From Acidobacteriota bacterium (lineage in GTDB: Bacteria > Acidobacteriota > Terriglobia > Bryobacterales > Bryobacteraceae), in contig JAKOTR010000035.1 in the NCBI GenBank assembly GCA_029776225.1, positions 1 through 64,000 of the forward strand: a stretch of 64,000 bases of DNA, written 5' to 3'. Numbering within the stretch: position 1 is the stretch's first letter; each line of letters begins with the position of its first letter. The notes beneath the pieces are model-generated. The model did no database searches. It was given only the letters and a program-made list of their open reading frames with translations, and was not told the DNA's origin. Below, piece by piece: positions 56,398-64,000 of the stretch. A program made the position numbers and the translations under genes.

Positions 56398-59300
56398 ATG
56401 AAAGACCTTGAATCTCTAAGGCTAAGGTTCAGTCTTCGACTGTTCCTTTTCATCGCCCTGATCGGGGCGTGCAATCTCCTGCTCGCTCAGGCCGACAGGG
56501 CGACTATTGAAGGAATCGTGACGGACGCCTCCGGTGCGTCCGTCCCGGACGCCGTGGTCACGGTTGTCCAGATCGAAACCAATAATTCATTTAGTTTGCG
56601 GACCAACGAGGCCGGCCGGTATTTCGCGGCCAACCTTCCGTTAGGCACCTATCGTGTGCGGGTGGAAAAAGCAGGGTTCCGGCCTGCTCAGGTCGACAAC
56701 CTGATTCTGCAATCCCAGATGAACGTACGGGCGGACATCAAACTGGAAGTGGGATCGACCACTGAGCACATCGAGGTGACCGCCGTGGCGCCGATGTTGG
56801 ACGCGTCGACGGCAACGATTACCTCCCAGATGACGACCAAGCAGATTCAGGAGTTACCGATGATTACAGTCGGCCGGAAGCGCGATATCACCGCCTACCT
56901 GCAATTCCTCCCCGGCGTGACCACGGCTTCCACCTGGGGAGCGCGTGTGAACGGCGCCAACCCGGGCAACTCCGAAGTATTTCTGGACGGAGCTCCGGCG
57001 AGCCAGGGCAATGTGCGCGGCGGAATTCAGGAGAACGGGCCGGCAGTGGAGCATGTAGGCGAATTCAGCGTGGTGGCGAACGCCTTCAACGCCGAATACG
57101 GTAGAACCGGAAGCTGGTTTACGAACATCACCATTCGCTCGGGCACGAACGAAGTCCACGGCAGCGTGTTCAACTATTTCGACAACGACAAGCTGAATGC
57201 GAGGTCGTTTTTTCAGCAGAGCCGAAACATGGTGCGCCATAACGAGGGCGGCTTTACGCTCGGCGGACCGGTTTACCTTCCGAAGGTTTACGACGGAAGG
57301 AACAAGACCTTCTTCTTCTTCGGCCAGCAACTGGTGTACTACACCAACACGCGAAGCGGCAGCCTCTTCACCGTGCCGCGCAACGACTTCCGTCAGGGAG
57401 ACTTCAGCAATTTCGTGGACGCGTCGAACACCGTGATCCCGATTTTCGATCCCGCAACCACCAGGCCGGATGGGCAGGGAGGCTTTGTTCGCGACCAGTT
57501 CCCCAACAACCGCATCCCGGCGCACCGGATCAGCCCGGTGTCGCAGAAGATCCTTGCGTTGATGCCGGAACCGGACCTTCCCGATTTGCAGATCAACAAC
57601 TTCAGAAACCGGACCGGCTCGGGAACATATCGCAACTATGTTTCCACGCTGAAGATCGATCACAGCTTTTCGGACACGCACAAAATCTCGGTCACATACA
57701 GCGATCAGTACAACCCTCGAGTGATCGCCGGACAGGGCTATGGCGCGGACAACCCTCTGGAAGGCTCGCAGGATCCGAAGTTCATCCACGACCGGACGGG
57801 CCGGATCAATTACGACTGGATCGTCCGCCCCAACGTGCTTAGCCACTTCACCATCGGCGTTGACCGGTACAATAACCAGACCCAACAGTTGACGCAGTTC
57901 CAGGGGTGGAACGAGAAACTGGGCATTAAGAACGTGCTTTGGGACCAGGGCGCGTTCCCGGTCATCGGTTTCAGCGGAGGAACCGCTTCGCCGAGAGGGA
58001 TGGGCGGCGGCGATTTTTCTACCAACGCCAACGGCCGTATCACCTTCACCGAAACGGTGGCATGGACCAAGGGGCGCCACACCATCAAATTTGGAGGAAC
58101 TTACTGGCCGGAATATGCCAACGCGCGCGAGGGCTTCCAGAGCAGCGGATCGTTCAGCTTCAGCAACCTGGTCACAAGCCAGCCTAACGCTCCCCGATAC
58201 ACCGCTTGGGGCAGTTCATTTGCGAGCTTCCTGCTCGGAGAACTATCGAGCGCGGGCGTGCGCGAGCCGTACGCCAGAGGCGCGCGCTATCGCTCTTTCG
58301 GAGTCTTTGCTCAAGACGAGTGGCGCATGACCAATAAGTTGACGCTTTCGTACGGCCTCCGCTGGGAAGGCAATGCCGCTCCGTTCGAGCCAAACGGCAC
58401 GGCCAGCGGATTTGATCCGACGATTCCCAACCCGAAAGCTGGAGGCCGGCTCGGCGCGCTCGTTTTCGCCGGCAACGGTCCGGGACGCACGGGGTCCAGG
58501 TCCCTTTCGGACGGCTGGTACAAGGGTTTTGGACCGCGCCTCGGAATCGCCTACCAGGCGACTCCGAAAACCGTGGTCCGCGCGTCCGGCGGTATATACT
58601 ACGCGCCAGGTTTCCGGACACGCCTCATCGCGTATGGATTCACGAACGGCAACAGCATCAGTTCTTCCACCGGCTACGGCCCGGTGTACAACTGGACCAC
58701 AGATGGATATCCGGATGATTTCCCGCGGGCGCCGTTCATTGATCCTGCCTTCCAAAACGGGCAGAATGTCAGTTCCATTCTCCCGGGCACCTCGCGGATG
58801 CCGCAGATCCTGACCTGGACGTTCAGCATTCAACGCGAACTGACCCGGAACCTTGCTTTCGAAGCCACATATGTTGGCAGTCACTCCACGCATCTGATAC
58901 TGTCGAGCCAGCAATCCAACATGAACACGCTGGATCCCCAGTACCTGTCTTTGGGGAATCTGCTGTTCCAGGACATCTTGTCGCCCGCGGCCATCGCGGC
59001 AGGCTTCACCCCTCCCTACGAGGAGTTCACGAGCCAGTCGATCAGAACGGTGGGGCAGGCGCTCCGTCCGTATCCCCAATACCGCGACGTCACCGAGGAG
59101 TGGGGCAACCATGGGATTTCGCGTTACAACTCACTCCAACTCAAGGTTACGAAACGGTATTCGAACGGATTGACGCTGCTCGCCTTCTACACATGGTCAA
59201 AGAACATGACCAATGTCGACGGCGGCCCGATCGATTTAGGGCCGAACGACGGCGCCGTTCAGAATCCGAGGAACCGGGACGGCGAGGTTTCGGTCAGCAA

Positions 59301-59865
59301 TCAAGGGCCGCCTCATGTGTTCGTGGCCAGCGGCTCGTATGAACTGCCGTTTGGTCCCGGCAAGAGGTACCTGACAAGCAACGGCTTCTTGAAGTACCTC
59401 GTGGGCGGCTGGCAGATCGCAGGATACTGCCGGTACACCAGCGGAGCCGCGCTTACGATTACGTCGGGCAACCCGCTCTCGGCTTTGGGATTTCCGAACA
59501 TCAGGGCCAACTATGTCGGAGGAGACGTCTATGTGACGACAAACCCGAGAGAATTCGATCCCGCAATGGACGTTTACCTGAACCGAAATGCATTCGCTGC
59601 ACCGGCTACCTTCGAGCTCGGCAATACCGCCAGAGTCTTGGACTGGGTACGCGGCTTTACCGGCAAGAGCGAATCCATCTCCCTTTCCAAGCGGACACCG
59701 ATCACTGAGCGATTCCGCGCGGTGCTGCGGGCCGACGCACAGAACCCGTTTAACTTCGTTCGCTGGAACAACCCGAACACGAACATCACAAGCTCGAACT
59801 TCGGGATGGTCACCAGCGCACAGAGCGGACGTACCATTCAGCTTGGAGCTTCGATCGAATTCTGA
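56398..59865 (+). CDS. Oar-like TonB-dependent receptor, paralog of the receptor at 48567-52064
   Basis: Encodes about 1155 residues from ATG 56398 (1179 from an upstream TTG). After the signal sequence (SLRLFLFIALIGACNLLLAQ) the mature start ADRATIEGIVTDASGASVPD equals that of the first receptor, and long blocks are near-identical between them (GNSEVFLDGAPASQGNVRGG; EFSVVANAFNAEYGRTGSWF). The barrel ends in IELGASIEF, a Phe terminus. Likely imports a glycan or glycan fragment. It is followed on the same strand by the GH38-like and mannonate-dehydratase-like genes, which fits a nutrient locus. Confidence 0.93.
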   Translation: MKDLESLRLRFSLRLFLFIALIGACNLLLAQADRATIEGIVTDASGASVPDAVVTVVQIETNNSFSLRTNEAGRYFAANLPLGTYRVRVEKAGFRPAQVDNLILQSQMNVRADIKLEVGSTTEHIEVTAVAPMLDASTATITSQMTTKQIQELPMITVGRKRDITAYLQFLPGVTTASTWGARVNGANPGNSEVFLDGAPASQGNVRGGIQENGPAVEHVGEFSVVANAFNAEYGRTGSWFTNITIRSGTNEVHGSVFNYFDNDKLNARSFFQQSRNMVRHNEGGFTLGGPVYLPKVYDGRNKTFFFFGQQLVYYTNTRSGSLFTVPRNDFRQGDFSNFVDASNTVIPIFDPATTRPDGQGGFVRDQFPNNRIPAHRISPVSQKILALMPEPDLPDLQINNFRNRTGSGTYRNYVSTLKIDHSFSDTHKISVTYSDQYNPRVIAGQGYGADNPLEGSQDPKFIHDRTGRINYDWIVRPNVLSHFTIGVDRYNNQTQQLTQFQGWNEKLGIKNVLWDQGAFPVIGFSGGTASPRGMGGGDFSTNANGRITFTETVAWTKGRHTIKFGGTYWPEYANAREGFQSSGSFSFSNLVTSQPNAPRYTAWGSSFASFLLGELSSAGVREPYARGARYRSFGVFAQDEWRMTNKLTLSYGLRWEGNAAPFEPNGTASGFDPTIPNPKAGGRLGALVFAGNGPGRTGSRSLSDGWYKGFGPRLGIAYQATPKTVVRASGGIYYAPGFRTRLIAYGFTNGNSISSSTGYGPVYNWTTDGYPDDFPRAPFIDPAFQNGQNVSSILPGTSRMPQILTWTFSIQRELTRNLAFEATYVGSHSTHLILSSQQSNMNTLDPQYLSLGNLLFQDILSPAAIAAGFTPPYEEFTSQSIRTVGQALRPYPQYRDVTEEWGNHGISRYNSLQLKVTKRYSNGLTLLAFYTWSKNMTNVDGGPIDLGPNDGAVQNPRNRDGEVSVSNQGPPHVFVASGSYELPFGPGKRYLTSNGFLKYLVGGWQIAGYCRYTSGAALTITSGNPLSALGFPNIRANYVGGDVYVTTNPREFDPAMDVYLNRNAFAAPATFELGNTARVLDWVRGFTGKSESISLSKRTPITERFRAVLRADAQNPFNFVRWNNPNTNITSSNFGMVTSAQSGRTIQLGASIEF

Positions 59866-59875
59866 AGCTCTTTCT

Positions 59876-59962
59876 GTGGGGCGGAGAAACCCTTGCGGGC
59901 CGGGCATCCCCGGCCCCTGCAGGGGGGCGCCGGCAGGCCCTGTCTCCGCCCCACGCTTTTTG
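59876..59962 (+). terminator. Long branched hairpin terminator after the second receptor gene
   Basis: Arms GTGGGGCGGAGA (59876-59887) and TCTCCGCCCCAC (59943-59954) are exactly complementary over 12 bases and are followed by GCTTTTTG. Inside are further stem-loops, such as GGGCCGGG/CCCGGCCC around CATC. The long stem, branched interior and T run make a strong terminator, and the size (79 nt) also recalls REP-like elements. Confidence 0.7.
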
Positions 59963-59981
59963 TGAAGCAAGGGATCAACTC

Positions 59982-62669
59982 ATGAATCGGCGTGAATTTA
60001 CGAAGTATATCGGAGCGGCGGCGGTAGTATCCGGAACAGCAACCGGCCAGGCGCAGGAGAGCGCCCGGACTCCTACCCTCTACTACGTGGATGGTTATCA
60101 CGGCGGCTCCCGCGGCCACATGCCTCCGGGCGCCTGGAGGGACATTCTGAACGTCTTCCGCGCGCTGCCGGACTGGAAGATCTCCTTCGACATCGAAGCG
60201 GCTTCCTGGACCGATCTGCGGAGGCAGGACCCCCAAGCCTACCGCGAAATCCAGCGCTTGCTGGAGGACAATTCGGTCACCGCAAGGACGGAGATCGTCA
60301 ATGGCACCTTCTCCCAACCGTTCGGCTGGGCCATAGGCGGCGAGAGCAACATCCGGCAGATTACCCGGGGGCTGCAAATCATCCGCGAGCATTTTCCGCG
60401 CGCCGTGATTGAAACGTACGCGGTGCAGGAACCCTGCTGGTCAAGTTGCCTGCCGCAGATATTGTTGTCTCTCGGTTTCACCGCCGCGGTGCTCAAAGAT
60501 CCGGGGACTGCTTGGGGAGGCTACACGGCGGGATTTGACGCTGAGGTGGTGGAATGGGTTGGGCCGGATGGCTCCTCCATACCTGCGGTGCCGCGCTACG
60601 CCTGCGAAGACCTGCTGAACGTATGGGAAACGGAATCCGTCACCGGCTCGGCGGAGTTCGCCCGGAAATGCGTCCAGCACGGAATTCTGCGCCCTACGGG
60701 CAACTGCTTCCAGGATCTCGGCTGGGCTGCCAGGCCTAAAGTCAAGGGCGACCATATCCGCTTCGTGACCTGGCGGGAGTACTTTAAACGAATTGCGAGC
60801 AAGCCGCAGCAGCAGTGGCGCTTCAGCCAGGAGGACATTCTCGTCACACTGCCTTGGGGAGAGAAGACGCTCCAGACGCTCGCACAGCAGGTGCGGGCGG
60901 CCGAAAACCGCATATTGATGGCCGAGAAGATGGCATCGATGGCGGTGCTCTTCGGTGGAGCTCAGTTCCCGGCGGAGCGGCTCCAGCGGGCGTGGGACCA
61001 ATTGCTCTGGGCGCAGCACCACGACGCCTGGATCACCGCCACCACGCGAAGCGGACGCCAGGCTTGGGCATTTCAGGCGGCAGCCCAAACCATGGAGACC
61101 GAAGAGATCAGCAATGAAATCATCCTGGCTTCCGCCGAGGCAATGTCCCGCGGGGCTGACCGGGCGCCGGCCATCCCGCTGAGATCGCAGGGAGTTCGGG
61201 TGTTCAACACGCTGGCGGAGGAACGCGAAGACCTGGTCGAGTTGGACTGGGCGTGCGATATCGGCACGCGCCGGGCCCGCGTTTTCGATTCCGCCGGGCG
61301 GGAGATACCCTGCCAGCTCGTGCGGCCGCGCATCTACAATTCGCGGCAGAGTAACAGGCGCCAAAGCGAAGCTTCGCCTGCCGGAGTGCCCAGCTATGCC
61401 CCGGGCGAGAGTCTGAACGCGGCAACGGTCTTGTTCCGCGCGCGAGTCCCTGCGATGGGGTACGCGTCCTACCGAATCGAACCGGTTTACGATGAGGCTC
61501 CGCCTGCGAATGCTCAAGGCGCTACCGCGCGAAAGGAAGCCAACGGTACTGTTGTGCTGGAAACCGATCTGTACCGTGTACGCATCGATCCCAACCGGGG
61601 CGGGGCGATCACCAGCGTCGTCGTGAAAGAAGGCGGCCGGGAGTTCTTCGACCAATCTTCGGAGCGGTTGTTCAACGAATATCGCGGCTACTTCATCTCC
61701 GAGAAGAAATGGTGCAGCAGCGCGGACAGCTCGGCCAGCGTCGTCATTACCGAGAACGGACCCGTTCGGGTTCGCGCCGTGGTGTCCGGGCAGGTCGGCG
61801 GCTGCCGCTTTCAGACCACGATTTCGCTGGTGCAGGGCCGGCGCAGCATCGACTTCAACGCACGCTTCATTTACGACCAGGACACGTGGATCGGCGATCC
61901 CTGGGACATCAAGCCGGAGGACCGACGGAGGGAACGGCGCAGGTCTCACCACGACGGCCGGTGGAAGTTACAGGCCTTCTTCCCGGTCCCGTTCAAAAAC
62001 CAGTCGATTTACAAGAACGCCGCCTACGATGTCTGCAAGAGCCGAAATCAAGACACTTACTTCCAGCGCTGGGACGAGATCAAGCACAACATCATTTTGA
62101 ACTGGGTGGATGTGTTTGACGAGCAGCAGCAATCGGGCCTGGCGGTCTTTTCCGACCACACTACCGCCTACACGCATGGTCCCGACCATCCTCTCGCACT
62201 CGTTATGGGCTGGGGGTGGGAAGGCGGCTTTTGGTGGGCGAAGTGCCCGTTGCGGGGAACTCAGCAAGTCAACTACGCCGTCGTCCCGCACCGCGGCAGG
62301 TGGGACGAAGCCCATTTGTCAGCCGAAAACCAACGTTGGAATGAGCCGCTGCTGGCGCAGATTGTGAACGGAGAACCCGATGCGAGCGCAAGCCGCTCAT
62401 TGGTGAGTGTAAGCGGGGGTGGAATCGAGATTCCTACGCTGCTCGTCGAAGGCAGGAACCTGCTTGTACGCCTGTTCAATGCCGAGGGCAGCGACGGCAA
62501 CCGCACGATCTCCTTCGGAATCAAGCCGGCCAGCGTGCAGCTTGTGGAACTGGACGGCCGCGTCGTCCGGCAACTCCCTGTGCGGAGCGCCGCCGGCGGC
62601 CGGTACGAGGTGACGCTGGCGCTGCCGCGTTTCGGCATCCGCACTTTGCGTTGTGTGCTGGATTCCTGA
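59982..62669 (+). CDS. Tat-exported GH38-fold glycosidase-like protein, atypical active site
   Basis: Encodes 895 residues. The N terminus MNRREFTKYIGAAAVVSGTA is a twin-arginine leader. The region GTFSQPFGWAIGGESNIRQI and the later LLWAQHHDAWITATTRSG follow GH38 alpha-mannosidase conserved blocks (GESL.RQ..G and the QFHD-type region). Where GH38 has the nucleophile Asp eight residues before LPQI (D-x-F-G), this protein has Gln149-Glu150-Pro151. The first metal site (HxD in active enzymes) reads YHGGSRGH. Thus it keeps the fold but may use a different nucleophile or be non-catalytic. C-terminal beta-domains are normal in order. Confidence 0.72.
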   Translation: MNRREFTKYIGAAAVVSGTATGQAQESARTPTLYYVDGYHGGSRGHMPPGAWRDILNVFRALPDWKISFDIEAASWTDLRRQDPQAYREIQRLLEDNSVTARTEIVNGTFSQPFGWAIGGESNIRQITRGLQIIREHFPRAVIETYAVQEPCWSSCLPQILLSLGFTAAVLKDPGTAWGGYTAGFDAEVVEWVGPDGSSIPAVPRYACEDLLNVWETESVTGSAEFARKCVQHGILRPTGNCFQDLGWAARPKVKGDHIRFVTWREYFKRIASKPQQQWRFSQEDILVTLPWGEKTLQTLAQQVRAAENRILMAEKMASMAVLFGGAQFPAERLQRAWDQLLWAQHHDAWITATTRSGRQAWAFQAAAQTMETEEISNEIILASAEAMSRGADRAPAIPLRSQGVRVFNTLAEEREDLVELDWACDIGTRRARVFDSAGREIPCQLVRPRIYNSRQSNRRQSEASPAGVPSYAPGESLNAATVLFRARVPAMGYASYRIEPVYDEAPPANAQGATARKEANGTVVLETDLYRVRIDPNRGGAITSVVVKEGGREFFDQSSERLFNEYRGYFISEKKWCSSADSSASVVITENGPVRVRAVVSGQVGGCRFQTTISLVQGRRSIDFNARFIYDQDTWIGDPWDIKPEDRRRERRRSHHDGRWKLQAFFPVPFKNQSIYKNAAYDVCKSRNQDTYFQRWDEIKHNIILNWVDVFDEQQQSGLAVFSDHTTAYTHGPDHPLALVMGWGWEGGFWWAKCPLRGTQQVNYAVVPHRGRWDEAHLSAENQRWNEPLLAQIVNGEPDASASRSLVSVSGGGIEIPTLLVEGRNLLVRLFNAEGSDGNRTISFGIKPASVQLVELDGRVVRQLPVRSAAGGRYEVTLALPRFGIRTLRCVLDS

Positions 62670-62779
62670 AAAGCGGTAAACTGGCACGAACATAAAGCGC
62701 CTGTGCGGTCGAGTTTACGGCCGCCGAGGGCTGCAAACATTTTTCACTTTTTGTCGGACGAAAGGAGCGTTCTTAAAAG

Positions 62780-63868
62780 ATGGGACAGGTAACACGCCGC
62801 TCGTGGTTCAAGAAGAGCGCCGCGGTCGCCGCCGGCGCGAGCGCGGCTGTCTCCCTGCCGGAAAGAGCGTCTGCGATGCGGCAGGGAAAAATCATTCTGG
62901 CGCACGTACTCAGCCTGAATGAGCCCGACCGCATAAAACTCTGCCTGCAGATGGGCGTCAAGCATGTCGTCTCAACGCCGTCGGTGAGGGGACTAAGCCG
63001 CGATCAGTATGCGGCCGCCATGCAGAAGCATAAGGAGCAATGGGCTGAAGCTGGATTCAAAGTAGCCGTTTACGAAACCATGACGCCGGTTCCCTCCGAC
63101 AACATAAGGCGGGGTACGCCCGGCCGCGAAGAGGAGCTGAAGGACTGGATCGCCTTCATCGAGGCCATGGGCAAGGTCGGCATTCCGGTTCTTTGCTACA
63201 ACTTCGGCCAAGGTGGAGCGCGAACCGGGAAAGTGATTCTGCGCGGGGGAGCCGTCACAACCGCACATGATTACGAGGAATCGAAAAAGCTTCCCCCTGC
63301 GAGGGAAATACTTACTGAAGATCAGCTCTGGGAATCGCTGACCTGGTTCATCCAGCGGATCATCCCGGTATGCGAGAAGGCAAAGGTGAAGATGGGGTAC
63401 CATCCCAACGATCCTTCGGTGTCTCCGTATCGCGGTTCCGCCCAGATCATGATCAGCCCGGCCGCCTACCGGCGTTTGTTTGCGATTGCGGACAGTCCGT
63501 ATAACGGTGTCAGCTTCTGCCAGGGGAATTTCCGGTCGATGAAGTACGCGCCGGGTGAAGATATCTATTCGGTGGCCACCGAGTTCGCCGAGAGAGGCAA
63601 GATTCAGTTCGTCCATTTCCGCGATGTGGAAGGCACGGCGGACACCCGCTACCACGAGACCTTCCACGACGACGGCCCGACGGATATGGCCAGAATGCTG
63701 CAGTGCTACGTGAGAGGTGGATTCGTCGGACCCATGCGCACCGACCACGCGCCGGCCATGGAGGGCGAAGATCCGGACAAGAGGCCTGGATATGCCATGT
63801 TGGGGCACATCTTTGCAATCGGCTACACCAAAGGCTTGATGCAGGCGCTGAACATCCCTTACGAGTAG
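62780..63868 (+). CDS. Mannonate dehydratase-like protein, Tat-exported
   Basis: Encodes 362 residues. A leader (MGQVTRRSWFKKSAAVAAGA, Arg6-Arg7) marks Tat export; the body matches UxuA mannonate dehydratase motifs: MGYHPNDPSVSPYRGSAQIM (His of HPDDP), GVSFCQGN, QFVHFRDVEGT, and HETFHDDGPTDM, with YIPRTDHAP-like MRTDHAPAMEGEDP. UxuA turns D-mannonate into 2-keto-3-deoxygluconate in the cytoplasm; an exported form is unexpected. Start at ATG 62780 has AAAGGAG 12 bases upstream. Follows the GH38-like gene by 110 bases. Confidence 0.85.
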   Translation: MGQVTRRSWFKKSAAVAAGASAAVSLPERASAMRQGKIILAHVLSLNEPDRIKLCLQMGVKHVVSTPSVRGLSRDQYAAAMQKHKEQWAEAGFKVAVYETMTPVPSDNIRRGTPGREEELKDWIAFIEAMGKVGIPVLCYNFGQGGARTGKVILRGGAVTTAHDYEESKKLPPAREILTEDQLWESLTWFIQRIIPVCEKAKVKMGYHPNDPSVSPYRGSAQIMISPAAYRRLFAIADSPYNGVSFCQGNFRSMKYAPGEDIYSVATEFAERGKIQFVHFRDVEGTADTRYHETFHDDGPTDMARMLQCYVRGGFVGPMRTDHAPAMEGEDPDKRPGYAMLGHIFAIGYTKGLMQALNIPYE

Positions 63869-63899
63869 TTAGCCTCCGGCGGTGAATGCGGGGCAGCCG

Positions 63900-63931
63900 G
63901 CGCTCGCAGCGAGCGCGCCCGTTCAGACGGG
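63900..63931. repeat. Tandem hairpins upstream of the final gene
   Basis: GCGCTCG/CGAGCGC (63900-63916, loop CAG) is followed by CCCGT/ACGGG (63918-63931, loop TCAG). Both stems are perfect. No T run follows; a structured 5' leader of the next gene or the tail of the previous transcript are possible. Confidence 0.35.
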
Positions 63932-63941
63932 ACAGAGTGGT

Positions 63942-64000
63942 ATGAAGGTTGTTCGATTCAGCGCAATCGTCGCGCTTCAAACGGCAGCCGCTGCCCTGCT
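63942..64000 (+). CDS. 5' end of a secreted protein, cut by the window edge
   Basis: ATG at 63942 begins MKVVRFSAIVALQTAAAAL, a good signal-peptide start (basic then hydrophobic, small residues). Only 19 codons are visible, so the product cannot be named. It is on the same strand and 73 bases after the mannonate-dehydratase-like gene, and probably belongs to the same locus. Confidence 0.4.
   Translation, partial: MKVVRFSAIVALQTAAAAL

Overview
The window is a high-GC bacterial chromosome segment, densely packed with genes on both strands. It most resembles an Acidobacteriota genome of the Bryobacterales/Solibacter type. That placement is an inference from gene content: Oar-like TonB-dependent receptors with an N-terminal carboxypeptidase-regulatory domain, many Tat-exported sugar enzymes, zinc-finger anti-sigma factors, an S55-type secreted protein, and an ATP synthase operon without the a and c subunits. 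No 16S rRNA gene is present to confirm it. I see no insertion sequence, prophage, CRISPR array or plasmid function.

Layout. 296-6247 (minus): tRNA-Pro(GGG) behind the F1Fo operon atpF'-atpF-atpH-atpA-atpG-atpD-atpC, with an unusually short epsilon subunit. 6441-16238: housekeeping and metabolism (Tat-exported Gfo/Idh/MocA oxidoreductase, BrkB-type membrane protein, lactate-permease family transporter, aldose-epimerase-like protein, and a minus-strand set of alkyltransferase-like protein, Slt-type lytic transglycosylase and a coiled-coil protein). 16352-27030: an exopolysaccharide or cell-surface glycan cluster of two converging arrays (GT4, NodB deacetylase, radical SAM/SPASM and GT4 on plus; amidotransferase, O-antigen ligase/polymerase, GT4 and secreted beta-helix protein on minus), with a secreted PHP-domain protein just upstream of the amidotransferase.

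28312-34823: a secreted protein whose SpoIVB/S55 peptidase halves appear in swapped order, a beta-propeller protein next to it, a bacterial deoxyhypusine-synthase-like enzyme, and a sigma factor with a small zinc-finger partner. 35319-37030: a peroxide-defence locus (ahpC-ahpD and a divergently controlled perR with an operator at its start codon). 37370-48550: glycogen phosphorylase, a spermidine-synthase-like membrane fusion, PIG-L deacetylase, Tat-exported glycosidase-like protein, an RRM RNA-binding protein, a URO-D-like protein and alkaline phosphatase.

48567-64000: two paralogous outer-membrane receptors flank an ECF sigma factor, a large membrane anti-sigma factor that appears to carry its own periplasmic sensor, a run of five stem-loops, a NYN-domain ribonuclease-like protein and a small Tudor/PcrA-tail-like protein. 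The second receptor is followed on the same strand by a divergent GH38-fold protein and a Tat-exported mannonate-dehydratase-like enzyme, and then the signal peptide of a gene cut by the window end. This reads as a glycan uptake and breakdown locus. The most interesting candidates are the permuted S55 protein, the fused anti-sigma/sensor, the stem-loop array before the NYN gene, and the GH38-like protein that lacks the usual nucleophile and metal-site residues.
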